The notes: generated by a model from the sequence alone, not told the origin. Shown: positions 54,680 through 63,470, counted from the stretch's first letter. The stretch: 64,000 bases of DNA from UBA4874 sp002399435 (GCA_036823195.1 DAISGI010000008.1:11842-75841), one strand, 5' to 3'. A program made the numbers and translations.

Positions 54680-55294
54680 GTGAAGATATTGGTATTGTTT
54701 TATTCAGCTTACGGACATGTGTATCAGATGGCGGAAGCCGTTGCAGAAGGCGCCCGGCAGGTGGCAGGTGCGGAAGTAACCATTAAGCAGGTTCCGGAGA
54801 CTCTTCCGCAGGAAGTGCTGGAAAATACCGGGATCGCGCAGGCTCACAAGGCGTTTGCCCACATCCCGGTTGCCAGGCCGGAAGAATTGGCGGATTATGA
54901 TGCCATTCTTTTCGGAGCGCCGACCCGGTACGGTATGATTGCTTCCCAGATGAAAGCTTTTATGGATGGAACGGGAGCCCTTTGGGCCAAAAGGGCCCTG
55001 GTGAATAAGATCGGCAGCGTGTTTACCAGTACCGCTACCCAGCATGGCGGACAGGAAGCCACCATATTGAGCATGCATACGGTGCTGCTGAATCATGGAA
55101 TGCTGATTGCCGGCCTTCCCTATTCCTTTGACGGCCAGAGCCGGATGGACGAGATTACCGGGTGTTCCCCCTATGGTGCATCCACCATTGCAGGCGGAGA
55201 CGGCAGCCGCTATCCCAGTAAAAATGAATTGGATGGTGCCCGTTTTCAGGGAAAGCATGTGGCACAGCTGGCAAAGAAACTGGCAGACCAATAA
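54680..55294 (+). CDS. wrbA: NAD(P)H:quinone oxidoreductase, WrbA type
   Basis: A 204-residue flavodoxin-like enzyme. The FMN phosphate loop is at the start (LVLFYSAYGHVYQMAEAVAEGA), followed by LFGAPTRYGMIASQMKAFMDGTG and TSTATQHGGQEATILSMHTVLLNHG, all typical of WrbA. It reduces quinones by two electrons to limit oxidative damage. GTG 54680 follows GAGGAGG. A strong terminator lies just downstream. Confidence 0.93.
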   Translation: MKILVLFYSAYGHVYQMAEAVAEGARQVAGAEVTIKQVPETLPQEVLENTGIAQAHKAFAHIPVARPEELADYDAILFGAPTRYGMIASQMKAFMDGTGALWAKRALVNKIGSVFTSTATQHGGQEATILSMHTVLLNHGMLIAGLPYSFDGQSRMDEITGCSPYGASTIAGGDGSRYPSKNELDGARFQGKHVAQLAKKLADQ

Positions 55295-55306
55295 GGGAAA
55301 TATTGA

Positions 55307-55345
55307 AAATGGCAGGGGGTGCTTTCTGGTCCCTGCCATTTTTGT
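55307..55345 (+). terminator. Rho-independent terminator after wrbA
   Basis: AAATGGCAGGG (55307-55317) pairs with CCCTGCCATTT (55331-55341), and TTTTT follows. Confidence 0.9.
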
Positions 55346-55400
55346 ATCCTTTTTTATTTTTGGATCCTTCTGCAGTCCCATATCGCAGTCTGGAATGATA

Positions 55401-55409
55401 TGATATAAT
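55401..55409 (+). promoter_or_regulatory. Extended -10 promoter of the HD gene
   Basis: TGATATAAT at 55401-55409 matches the extended -10 form TGnTATAAT. The minisatellite then lies in the transcript leader. Confidence 0.5.
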
Positions 55410-55419
55410 AGCGGATAAA

Positions 55420-55583
55420 GAAAGAAGAAAAACCTCTGAGAGAAAGAAGAAAAACATCTGANNNNNNNNNNNNNNNNNNNNNNNNNNNNNNNNNNNNNNN
55501 NNNNNNNNNNNNNNNNNNNNNNNNNNNNNNNNNNNNNNNNNNNNNNNNNNNNNNNNNNNNNGAAAGAAGAAAAACATCTGAGA
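55420..55583 (+). repeat. 22-bp minisatellite with assembly gap
   Basis: Units of 22 bases (GAAAGAAGAAAAACATCTGAGA) at 55420 and 55442, then 100 N (55462-55561), then another unit at 55562-55583. It sits between promoter and start of the HD-domain gene. Confidence 0.9.
55462..55561. other. Assembly gap of 100 N
   Basis: Exactly 100 undetermined bases inside the 22-bp repeat array. Confidence 0.95.
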
Positions 55584-55610
55584 GAAAAAGCAAGGGGAAA
55601 GGATGGTACC

Positions 55611-56198
55611 ATGGATCAGGAAAGACTGAAAAAGCAAATTGATTTTATCGTGGAAATCGACAAGGCGAAGCATATTCTGCGGCGGACTGTTTTAATGGAT
55701 AAATCAAGAAGAGAAAACGATGCAGAGCATTCCTGGCATCTTGCGGTTATGGCTATTCTGCTGAAAGAGTATGCAGCGGAGGATGTGGATCTGGAAAAGG
55801 TTTTGAAGATGGTATTGGTACACGACCTTGTTGAAATCGATGCGGGAGATACTTACTGCTATGATGCCAGGGCCAACCTGGATAAGCGGGACCGTGAGCT
55901 ATGTGCTGCGGATCGGCTTTTTGCCATCCTGCCGGAGGATCAGGAAAAGGAAGTTCGCGGCCTGTGGGAGGAATTTGAAGACTGCACCACTCCGGAAGCG
56001 GAGTTTGCCGCTTCCCTGGATCGTCTCCAGCCCTTCCTTCATAATCTGTACACGGATGGGCACACATGGAAAAACGGGGTGACCAGTGATATGGTACGGG
56101 ATCGTATGGCGGAAATACGCAGCGGTGCTCCGGAGCTGTGGGAGATCGTCGACCGGAAAATCGATGAATGCGTGAAGAAAGGAATTTTGAAGAAATAA
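55611..56198 (+). CDS. HD-domain hydrolase, YfbR/5'-deoxynucleotidase-like
   Basis: A 195-residue HD-domain protein. Metal ligands are in RRENDAEHSWHLAVMA (His), LVHDLVEIDAGD (HD) and the later AASLDRLQPFLHN (Asp). The group removes phosphate from deoxynucleoside monophosphates in the cytosol. ATG 55611 follows AAAGGATGG. It is expressed alone, with a repeat array in its leader. Confidence 0.88.
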   Translation: MDQERLKKQIDFIVEIDKAKHILRRTVLMDKSRRENDAEHSWHLAVMAILLKEYAAEDVDLEKVLKMVLVHDLVEIDAGDTYCYDARANLDKRDRELCAADRLFAILPEDQEKEVRGLWEEFEDCTTPEAEFAASLDRLQPFLHNLYTDGHTWKNGVTSDMVRDRMAEIRSGAPELWEIVDRKIDECVKKGILKK

Positions 56199-56262
56199 AA
56201 GTCTCTTTCTGCCCTTTCTTTTGCCTGTTTCATAAATTATAGATATTCTTCGCGGTTGGTGC

Positions 56263-56268
56263 TATAAT
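56263..56268 (+). promoter_or_regulatory. Extended -10 promoter of ddl
   Basis: TGCTATAAT (56260-56268) is an extended -10 element about 30 bases before the ddl start. Confidence 0.55.
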
Positions 56269-56296
56269 ATTTATAATTGTTTTGGGGGTGTAAGGT

Positions 56297-57394
56297 TTGA
56301 AAAAAATCAGACTAGGTATCATTTTTGGGGGGAAATCCCCGGAGCATGAGATTTCCCTGCAGTCTGCAAAAAATATACTTTCTGCGTTGGATCAGGAAAA
56401 ATACGAACCCATTTTGATTGGGATAGATAAGACCGGGCGATGGTATCGGATTCACAGTTCTGAAGCCCTTTTGGGCGGCGACCTGAAAAAGATGCCTTTG
56501 AATCCATCAGGTGAGGAACTGGCCTTGATTCCCGGATTGGACAGCAGTCAGCTGATTCATCTCGCCGACCGAAGCAATCCGGAACAGATCGACGTGGCGT
56601 TTCCGGTTCTGCATGGCACATACGGGGAGGACGGCACGGTTCAGGGCATGCTAAAGCTCGCCAATATCCCATTTGTCGGTGCATCTGTATTGGGTTCCGC
56701 AGTGGGTATGGATAAGGATGTTACAAAAAGACTGCTGAAGTCGGATGGGATCCCCGTTGCAGATTTCAGGACCTTTGGCTACGGGGAGCAGAATACCATT
56801 GATTTTGAAGAGATATCCGAAAAATTGGGGATGCCTGTCTTCGTCAAGCCTGCCAATATGGGATCTTCCGTCGGTGTCAGCAAGGCGTATGACCGTGAGG
56901 GACTGGAAGCGGCCGTTCACAAAGCTTTCCAGTATGATACAAAAATCATCATTGAGGAGAATATCAGGGGGCGGGAGTTGGAATGCTCTGTATTGGGCAA
57001 TGATAATCCCATTGCCTCGCTGCCCGGTGAGATTTTGCCCCAAACGGAGTTTTATACCTATGAGGCAAAGTATATGGATGAAAACGGGGCCGTCCTGGAG
57101 ATTCCGGCCAGGCTTTCCGGGCCGGAAACGGAACGGATCCGGGACTGTGCCCTCAGGGCTTACCGGTCCCTGTGCTGTGAGGGAATGGCCAGGGTGGATC
57201 TGTTCCAAAAGGAAAATGGGGAAATTGTGGTAAATGAAATCAATACCATTCCGGGCTTTACCAGGATCAGCATGTATCCCAAACTCTGGGAAGTAAGCGG
57301 CCTGTCCTGCAACGAATTGATTGACCGGCTGATCGGACTTGCCCTGGAGCGCTTTAAAAGGGAACAGGCGCTGAAAACAAATGTAGAAATATAA
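56297..57394 (+). CDS. ddl: D-alanine--D-alanine ligase
   Basis: A 365-residue ATP-grasp ligase that joins two D-alanines for peptidoglycan. Motifs are GIIFGGKSPEHEISLQSA, PVLHGTYGEDGTVQGML, GSSVGVSKA and VNEINTIPGFTRISMYPKLW. The omega-loop reads FYTYEAKYMD; the Tyr there is the D-Ala-D-Ala form rather than the Phe of D-Ala-D-Lac (vancomycin-resistance) ligases. TTG 56297 follows GGGGGTG. The rhamnosidase gene starts 12 bases later, probably in the same transcript, an odd pairing. Confidence 0.95.
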   Translation: MKKIRLGIIFGGKSPEHEISLQSAKNILSALDQEKYEPILIGIDKTGRWYRIHSSEALLGGDLKKMPLNPSGEELALIPGLDSSQLIHLADRSNPEQIDVAFPVLHGTYGEDGTVQGMLKLANIPFVGASVLGSAVGMDKDVTKRLLKSDGIPVADFRTFGYGEQNTIDFEEISEKLGMPVFVKPANMGSSVGVSKAYDREGLEAAVHKAFQYDTKIIIEENIRGRELECSVLGNDNPIASLPGEILPQTEFYTYEAKYMDENGAVLEIPARLSGPETERIRDCALRAYRSLCCEGMARVDLFQKENGEIVVNEINTIPGFTRISMYPKLWEVSGLSCNELIDRLIGLALERFKREQALKTNVEI

Positions 57395-57406
57395 AGGTGT
57401 GATTGA

Positions 57407-59812
57407 ATGGCTCCAAGAAAAAAAACGAGGAATGCCTATTGGATCGGAGCGCCGGCGGAAGCCTATGAGGCTGCCGGTATACCGGCTGGTCGGAATACAA
57501 ATATTACGGCTTATTTTCGCTATGCGTTTCATGTGACCCGGCCCACCGGGCTGAATTTCAAAATCAGTGCAAACAGCAGGTACCGGCTGTGGATCAATGG
57601 GTATCCTGTCGCCTCCGGCCCCTGCAAAGGGGATTCCTGGCGGCAGTATTACGATACCATAGATGCATCCGGATATCTTCAATCCGGTCTGAACTGTATT
57701 GCAGTCAAGGTGCTTGCCTATCCTGCCTATGCGGCAAAGGACGAAGAGGTGAATCCGGCACCGCTTTCCGTCATGACAAACGGAGCTGGGCCTGCGCTGA
57801 TGGTGGAGGGAACCTGCCGAAAGGGAAAGGGCAGGATCCTTGCCGATATCGCGACAGGATATGGGAAATGGCTTGTTTCCCTGGACAATGCAACCGAATG
57901 GGTCGCTTTTCCGGAAAACTTCTGGATGGGAGCGTCCGAGAAGGTAAACGGCAGCCGCCTCCCCCATGGGTGGAAGACGCTTCCCGATCCGGAAGGGCAC
58001 TGGTTCCGGGCAAAATGTGAATGGATGGCTGCAGGGGATCCCAATGATCTTATTCATGGGATTCTGCCGCCTATGCCCCTGAAGGAAAGGCCAATCCCCA
58101 TGCTTTTGGAGACGAAGCGCTTTTTCCAGCGGGAAATGCCCCTGGGCCATGCAGACGAAGAGGCTTCCGGCAAGCCGGAGGAGTCTTTGTCTTTTCCTGC
58201 CCTGGATCATGACGATACCGCAGTTTCCCTGAAGCCCATGCATCGGTATGTGGCTGTTCTGGATGCAGGAGAGCTGACCACCGGTTTCCTGACTCTGCGG
58301 CTGCAGGGCGGTGCAGACAGCTCCATCCATATCCGCTATGCGGAAAGCTTTTATCGGACAACGGAAGACGGCGGGGTAAAAAAGGAAATACGGGATGATT
58401 CGGAACACGGCATCCTGCCGGGGCATGAGGATGTTTATCTGCCGGCCGGTATGGAGGAACAGGAGACATATGAGCCTTTCTGGTTTCGTACCTTCCGGTT
58501 TGTCCGGCTGGAAGTGAATACAGGCGCAGACCCCATGAGCCTTTACCCACCGACGTTTCTGGAAACCGGATATCCTCTGGATGTCATAACCAATGTGGAA
58601 TCCTCCGCTTCCTGGGTAAACGGAGTGTGGGATATCAGCCTGCGGACGCTGAAGCGCTGCATGCATGAGACCTACGAGGACTGCCCATATTATGAGCAGC
58701 TTCAGTATGCGATGGATACCCGTTCCCAGATCCTGTTTTCCTATATGGTAAGCGGAGACACGCGGCTTGCCGAAAAGGCCATGGAGGATTTCCGCTGCTC
58801 CCTGATGCCAAACGGACTGCTTCAGTCCCGTTATCCGTCCAGGCAGCCGCAGGTGATCCCGATATTCAACATCTACTTTATTTTCATGATGGAGGATTAT
58901 TATTGGCAGACCGGAAAAGTGGATTTGATCCGGAAATACCGTTCGGTCATCGACGGGATTCTGGAATGGTTTGAGGGAAAGATCGGGGATTCCGGTCTGA
59001 TTGAGGATCTGGGATACTGGCCCTTTGTGGACTGGGTCGACGGATGGGATCATGGCGTTCCGGCGGCGGTTGAAAAGGGACCGGCTACGGTTCACAGCCT
59101 CCTGTATGCGGCCGGATTGCAGTCGGCAGCCCGGCAAAATGAGCTGACCGGCAGAGCACATATGGCGGCAGAGTATGAGAGCCGCTCCCGCGAGATCCTT
59201 CAGCAGGTGGAAAGCCAGTGCTGGAGCAACAGTCATGGTCTGTTCAAGGAAGGGCCGAAGGTTTCAGAGTTCAGCCAGCATACGCAGGTTTGGGCAGTTC
59301 TTTCAGGACTGGTCCGGGGAAAACGGGCAAAGAGCATGATGATGAAGTGTCTTGCATTGGATGATATCTATGTCTGCTCCTATTCCATGAGGTTTTATCT
59401 GCTTCGGGCTTTGGAAAAGACGGATTTGTACGACCGGAGCGAAAGCATATGGGAGGACTGGCAGAAGATGCTGGAGCAGCATCTGACGACATGTCCGGAA
59501 GATAATATGCTCATGAGAAGCGACTGCCATGGCTGGAGTGCCCTGGCTCTATATGAATTCCCGCGTTGTATTCTTGGGGTAAAGCCCCTGGAGCCGGGAT
59601 GGGCAAAGATCGGCATTGAACCGCATGTGTTGTCCCTGCCTGATTTCAGTGGAAGTGTGACGACTCCGAAGGGAGTGGTTCAGGTTTCCTGGGAGAGGAA
59701 GGACGAGCGCTTTTCCATATCCGGTCATGTACCGGATGGTGTTCCGCTGGAGCTGTATTTGCCCGACGGAACCAAGCAGCTTTATCTTCAGGGCGGCCCC
59801 TTTGAATTTTAA
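57407..59812 (+). CDS. GH78-type alpha-L-rhamnosidase
   Basis: An 801-residue protein without signal peptide. An N-terminal beta-sandwich (FKISANSRYRLWINGYPVASGP, about 45-130) precedes further beta domains and an (alpha/alpha)6 barrel (about 390-720). The active-site entry ETYEDCPYYEQLQYAMDTR replaces the common DCPQRDERLGW and matches a distinct rhamnosidase-like subgroup. DWVDGWD and the late SDCHGWSA are also conserved, and a C-terminal beta domain ends the protein. Acting in the cytosol, it probably removes rhamnose from imported oligosaccharides. Specificity within this subgroup is not certain. Confidence 0.85.
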   Translation: MAPRKKTRNAYWIGAPAEAYEAAGIPAGRNTNITAYFRYAFHVTRPTGLNFKISANSRYRLWINGYPVASGPCKGDSWRQYYDTIDASGYLQSGLNCIAVKVLAYPAYAAKDEEVNPAPLSVMTNGAGPALMVEGTCRKGKGRILADIATGYGKWLVSLDNATEWVAFPENFWMGASEKVNGSRLPHGWKTLPDPEGHWFRAKCEWMAAGDPNDLIHGILPPMPLKERPIPMLLETKRFFQREMPLGHADEEASGKPEESLSFPALDHDDTAVSLKPMHRYVAVLDAGELTTGFLTLRLQGGADSSIHIRYAESFYRTTEDGGVKKEIRDDSEHGILPGHEDVYLPAGMEEQETYEPFWFRTFRFVRLEVNTGADPMSLYPPTFLETGYPLDVITNVESSASWVNGVWDISLRTLKRCMHETYEDCPYYEQLQYAMDTRSQILFSYMVSGDTRLAEKAMEDFRCSLMPNGLLQSRYPSRQPQVIPIFNIYFIFMMEDYYWQTGKVDLIRKYRSVIDGILEWFEGKIGDSGLIEDLGYWPFVDWVDGWDHGVPAAVEKGPATVHSLLYAAGLQSAARQNELTGRAHMAAEYESRSREILQQVESQCWSNSHGLFKEGPKVSEFSQHTQVWAVLSGLVRGKRAKSMMMKCLALDDIYVCSYSMRFYLLRALEKTDLYDRSESIWEDWQKMLEQHLTTCPEDNMLMRSDCHGWSALALYEFPRCILGVKPLEPGWAKIGIEPHVLSLPDFSGSVTTPKGVVQVSWERKDERFSISGHVPDGVPLELYLPDGTKQLYLQGGPFEF

Positions 59813-59902
59813 GCATGGCATTAGAGTCTTTCCAGGCTTCCGCTTCAGGCCATTGGGGGTGGAAGTCGTTCATTGGATTACAGAAACAAAAAAGCACAAA
59901 GA

Positions 59903-59945
59903 AAAAGAGTGGAAAAGAGAAAGATCTCTTCCCGCTCTTTTTTAG
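59903..59945 (+). terminator. Terminator after rhamnosidase gene
   Basis: AAGAGTGGAAAAGAGA and ATCTCTTCCCGCTCTT form a long imperfect stem, followed by TTTTTTAG. Confidence 0.7.
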
Positions 59946-60035
59946 TCCTTCCTGTGGGCCGTTTTACTGAGCTGACCATGTCCGGGGAAATGATCCGGAA
60001 AATCGGATGGAATCCATAACAGCAGTCAATGGATT

Positions 60036-60488
60036 TTAATCGTAATCCTCTTCGTCTTTCAAGCCGCATTTTTTCCTATTGTCGTTTTCTTCGATGTCAA
60101 AATCATCGGCACCATCATATTCTGCATTGTCGTATTTTACATCGTCGTATTCTTCCCAGTCCTCATCCTCATCTTCATCTTCATCGTCTTCATCCTCATC
60201 TTCATCGTCTTCATCGTCTTCATCCTCGTCGTACATCTCCTGAAGAGCATCGATGAGTTCATCCATCCTATCTTCATCCACCGGGAGAAATTCCTCGTTT
60301 TCACCGTCTCCGACGACTTTCATGATATAGACGTCCCTTTCCTCGTCGATGTTTTCCGGTTCCGGATCATTGGCGTCTGTCAGCAAGGCAAATTCCTCGT
60401 CTCCATATGTGAAGTAATCAACAACCTCCATCTCAATTTCCTGTCCGCTGTCGTCCGTAAAAACCAAAAGATCTCTTTCCTTACTCAT
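60036..60488 (-). CDS. DUF1292 protein with acidic repeat tail
   Basis: A 150-residue cytosolic protein. Residues 1-85 are the DUF1292 domain (LVFTDDSGQEIEMEVVDYFTYGDEEFALL). A stretch of nearly uninterrupted Asp/Glu (about 88-110) follows, then a mixed tail. DUF1292 proteins are common and uncharacterised in Firmicutes. The acidic part is coded by near-repeated GAT/GAA/GAC triplets and probably varies in length. Confidence 0.85.
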   Translation of the reverse strand: MSKERDLLVFTDDSGQEIEMEVVDYFTYGDEEFALLTDANDPEPENIDEERDVYIMKVVGDGENEEFLPVDEDRMDELIDALQEMYDEDEDDEDDEDEDEDDEDEDEDEDWEEYDDVKYDNAEYDGADDFDIEENDNRKKCGLKDEEDYD

Positions 60489-60682
60489 AGGAAGTACCTT
60501 CCTTTCTGTTTGATAGGCTCATTTTATCCTATATTTTTTGCCAATACAATGATTTTATCAAAAAAATATGTTATGATACTTCTAAGGGAAAGTGTTGTCT
60601 GCAGCCGGTTTTTCAGGGAAAGAGACTGCTGGCAGGTCCAAAAGCAGGGACTTTTGAATCATACTTTGAAGGAGGTTTTCAT

Positions 60683-61126
60683 GTGGGCAGCAAAAAATTA
60701 TACCGCTCTGCCAGACAGCGTGTTTTGGCCGGTGTCTGCGGGGGACTGGCCGAATATTTTGACATTGATGTTACCATAGTGCGGATACTCTGGGCACTGT
60801 CTGTTTTCCTGAGAGGTGCCGGTCTGATATTGTATATTGCAGCTATATTCATTATTCCTATGGGGGAAAGCGGCAAAGGCACGGTCATCCTGGATGAGGA
60901 CGGAAAGGAAACCTATGTGTCGGACGAAGATGACGGCAACACCAGGCCCGATTCCATGCTTTTTATTGGAATTATTTTGATTGTTCTGGGCGGACTGGCC
61001 TTGCTGAGACGGCTGTATCCTTTCCGGATATTCTGGAATCAGATGGGAAAATACGGATGGCCCATTATATTGATCCTGATCGGGGTTGTGCTGTTGGTGA
61101 CTGCTTTTCGAAATAAAGGCCGATAG
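60683..61126 (+). CDS. PspC-domain membrane protein
   Basis: A 147-residue protein. The PspC domain KKLYRSARQRVLAGVCGGLAEYFDIDVTIVRILW leads into a helix (VFLRGAGLILYIAAIFIIPMG), then an acidic loop and two more helices. PspC proteins take part in envelope stress responses. GTG 60683 follows AAGGAGG; the nearby ATG at 60681 is out of frame. A terminator directly follows. Confidence 0.9.
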   Translation: MGSKKLYRSARQRVLAGVCGGLAEYFDIDVTIVRILWALSVFLRGAGLILYIAAIFIIPMGESGKGTVILDEDGKETYVSDEDDGNTRPDSMLFIGIILIVLGGLALLRRLYPFRIFWNQMGKYGWPIILILIGVVLLVTAFRNKGR

Positions 61127-61175
61127 AGCCTGCCATGCCGGGCTTTGAAAAGAAAATGCAGGCTCTCGGATTTTT
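61125..61175 (+). terminator. Terminator after PspC gene
   Basis: AGAGCCTGC (61125-61133) pairs with GCAGGCTCT (61158-61166), and TTTTT follows at 61171. Confidence 0.75.
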
Positions 61176-61264
61176 CTTCCTTTTAAAGGGGATAATGATA
61201 TCGGACAGATGGTATCACAAAACCGGAATCAGGAGGGGATCCGAAGCCGAAAGGGGCATGGAGA

Positions 61265-61660
61265 ATGAAGGTTCCGTTCAAAATCGGCGACCTGCTGGTT
61301 TATGCGTTTATCCTGCTGCTGACGGCGGGCAGCTTCGCAGGTCTGTATCGTATGGGGTTTGGCAAGGATGTCCGCCGCGTAACGGTTGAGGTGGGAGGAA
61401 AGCTCATCGCCACATATGATCTTCCGAAAGGGAACAAGGAAAATGAAGTTCGGGTCGACGCCGGGAAGGGTCGTTATAATCTGTTGATATTGACCAGCTC
61501 CGGCGTTTCTGTCGGGGAAGCCAATTGCCCGGATCAGCTTTGCGTAAAATGGGGCAGGATAAGCAAGCCGGGACAATCCATTGTTTGTCTCCCGCACAAG
61601 GTGGTCGTCAGTATTGTCGGCAATCGGGAGGGAGAACCCCTGGACGACATTGCTTCCTAG
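61265..61660 (+). CDS. NusG domain II-containing membrane protein
   Basis: A 131-residue protein with one N-terminal helix (LLVYAFILLLTAGSFAGLY) and an extracellular NusG-II-like beta domain containing conserved cysteines (ANCPDQLCVKWGRISKPGQSIVCLPHKVVV). Such proteins commonly sit with Gx transporters and polyprenyl synthetases near flavin-based electron-transfer genes in Firmicutes. The exact role is unknown. Confidence 0.88.
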   Translation: MKVPFKIGDLLVYAFILLLTAGSFAGLYRMGFGKDVRRVTVEVGGKLIATYDLPKGNKENEVRVDAGKGRYNLLILTSSGVSVGEANCPDQLCVKWGRISKPGQSIVCLPHKVVVSIVGNREGEPLDDIAS

Positions 61661-61708
61661 AATGGAGCAGTGGAACAGCGATTGGCAGGAATAATCGGAT
61701 GGTGTGGC

Positions 61709-62224
61709 ATGAAGCAAAGCAGGAAAATGGTTTATATGTCTTTACTGACATCGCAGGCGCTGGTCCTGCATTATCTGGAAGGCCTTCTTCCGCCTCTGGC
61801 TCCGGGAACCAGACTGGGGCTGGCCAATATCATATCCCTGATTGCCCTGCATTTGTTTGGACTTCGGGAGGCGATGACCATCGTGGTGATTCGTTCCGTA
61901 TTGGGGCCGATTCTGGGAGGAAGCCCCATGGGGATCCTCTACAGTCTGGCAGGAGGGACGCTCAGCTGCATCGTGATGGCGGTGCTGTATGGCCGCTTCA
62001 ACAAATACTTCAGCTTGCCGGGGATCAGTGTGGCAGGAGCGGTTTTTCACAATATCGGACAGATCCTGACCGCTTCCGTAGTTTACGGTTCCATCGGCAT
62101 TCTGTTTACATATCTTCCGGTTCTGATGCTGTCTTCTGTTGTCACCGGGAATTTTATCGGACTGGCAGCAAAATACATCATTCGGTTTCTGGACAAAAGA
62201 GGGCTTTATGAGCAGGCCGGCTGA
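61709..62224 (+). CDS. Gx transporter/heptaprenyl diphosphate synthase component I-like
   Basis: A 171-residue integral membrane protein with about five helices (ALVLHYLEGLLPPLAPGTRLGLANIISLIAL; GPILGGSPMGILYSLAGG). Annotated members are called component I of heptaprenyl diphosphate synthase, although the fold is that of an ECF-like transporter subunit. ATG 61709 fits the family start; GTG 61670, after GGAG, would add 13 residues. It lies between the NusG-II and prenyl synthetase genes. Confidence 0.85.
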   Translation: MKQSRKMVYMSLLTSQALVLHYLEGLLPPLAPGTRLGLANIISLIALHLFGLREAMTIVVIRSVLGPILGGSPMGILYSLAGGTLSCIVMAVLYGRFNKYFSLPGISVAGAVFHNIGQILTASVVYGSIGILFTYLPVLMLSSVVTGNFIGLAAKYIIRFLDKRGLYEQAG

Positions 62225-62251
62225 AGGTACAGGAGGATTGCTTTTCGAAAT

Positions 62252-63220
62252 ATGGGAATCTGGGAAAAACATCGGGGGATGGAGGAGGATTTGGGCAGGG
62301 TTGACAATCTGATACGGGAAACCCTGCAGTCCAGTCAGCGGACCCTGAAGGATGCGGTAAGCGATCTGCTGTCCGCAGGGGGCAAACGTCTGCGGCCGGC
62401 TATGGTGTTATTGTCCGGCAGATTCGGCAGGTATGACGCAAATAAGCTGATTCCTCTTGCCGCTTCGGTTGAGATCCTGCATATGGCGACTCTGGTTCAT
62501 GATGATATTATTGACAGATCAGAGATGCGCAGGGGAAAGCTTACGGTTCACAGCCGATGGGGCGTGGAAACGGCGGTTTTCACCGGCGATTTTTTATTTA
62601 CCAGGGCATTTGATCTGATGGACCGGACCATATCCCGAAAGAACGCCCGTTATCTGTTTCAGACCGTCCAGGCAATCTGTGAGGGAGAAGTGGGACAGTT
62701 TGAATCAAGATATCGGGGGGAGATATCCGTAAGGAAGTATCTGGAGCGTACCTGCAGGAAAACGGCCATGTTCTTTGCCTTTTGCTGCCGGCTGGGTGCA
62801 TCGGAATCCGGCTGCCGGCACGAAACCATCCGGCACTTGAGAAAGTTTGGCCTGAATTTCGGCATGGCATTTCAAATCACCGACGATCTTCTGGATTTTT
62901 CCGGGAATGGAACAGAGATGGGAAAGCCGCTTTGCAGCGATTACCGGGAAGGCATCTATACCCTGCCGGTGATCTATACTCTTGCGGGCTCTGACACTAG
63001 TCATAAAATAGCCCCTTATATCGGGAAAAGAGACCCGGATGATCAGGACATTTCCATGGTCGGGCAGCTGGTGGAGGAGAGCGGCGGCATGGATAGGTCC
63101 CGGAGGATGGCACAACGTTTTCTGAGTCGCAGCCGGGACATTTTGACCGCTTTGCCGGATGTTTCCTCCAGAGAGGTGCTTTGGGATCTGGCAGGCGAAC
63201 TCATCCGGCGAAAGTCCTGA
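62252..63220 (+). CDS. Polyprenyl diphosphate synthase
   Basis: A 322-residue all-helical prenyltransferase. The two Asp-rich motifs are LVHDDIIDRSEMRRG and ITDDLLDFSG, with GGKRLRPAMVLL before and YREGIYTLPVIY after. It extends allylic diphosphates, probably to the side chain of a menaquinone-like quinone, given the neighbours. AGGAGG lies 17 bases before ATG 62252, a long spacing, so the start is slightly uncertain. Confidence 0.92.
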   Translation: MGIWEKHRGMEEDLGRVDNLIRETLQSSQRTLKDAVSDLLSAGGKRLRPAMVLLSGRFGRYDANKLIPLAASVEILHMATLVHDDIIDRSEMRRGKLTVHSRWGVETAVFTGDFLFTRAFDLMDRTISRKNARYLFQTVQAICEGEVGQFESRYRGEISVRKYLERTCRKTAMFFAFCCRLGASESGCRHETIRHLRKFGLNFGMAFQITDDLLDFSGNGTEMGKPLCSDYREGIYTLPVIYTLAGSDTSHKIAPYIGKRDPDDQDISMVGQLVEESGGMDRSRRMAQRFLSRSRDILTALPDVSSREVLWDLAGELIRRKS

Positions 63221-63363
63221 GGAATGAGGCAGGGAAGATTCCCTGATTTCCTTAAAAGGTGGATTTCGGCAGGAAAAAGGCTTGCCGGAGGCGAATTCCG
63301 CATATAAAGTGGCATGAAGTGAAACAAGTGAAAAGTAAAATTAAGCAAACGAAAAGAAAAGCG

Positions 63364-63408
63364 AGCAAAAGGGAAACAAGCAAAAGGGAAACAAGCAGTA
63401 AGGAAACA
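63364..63408 (+). repeat. 15-bp tandem repeat
   Basis: Three copies of AGCAAAAGGGAAACA at 63364, 63379 and 63394, the last with three changes. It lies in the 250-base gap between the synthase and GH42 genes. A small hairpin (CAGGGA with TCCCTG at 63230-63245) is the only other structure seen there. Confidence 0.85.
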
Positions 63409-63470
63409 TGTAAAAAGCAATCAATGGGTTTCACTGCATGCGATGAAATAATCGGAAAGGCGGTCTCGTT

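Noticed and set aside
55354..55673. Minus-strand frames of repeated FFFLSEVF type
   Set aside because: They translate the 22-bp repeat and the N gap.
56297..57394. Vancomycin-resistance type ligase
   Set aside because: The omega-loop has the Tyr form of ordinary D-Ala-D-Ala ligases, and no vanH, vanX or two-component genes are nearby.
56651..59236. Minus-strand open frame of 861 codons
   Set aside because: It lies opposite the ddl and GH78 genes and shows no family motifs. It is open because of codon bias in the sense genes.
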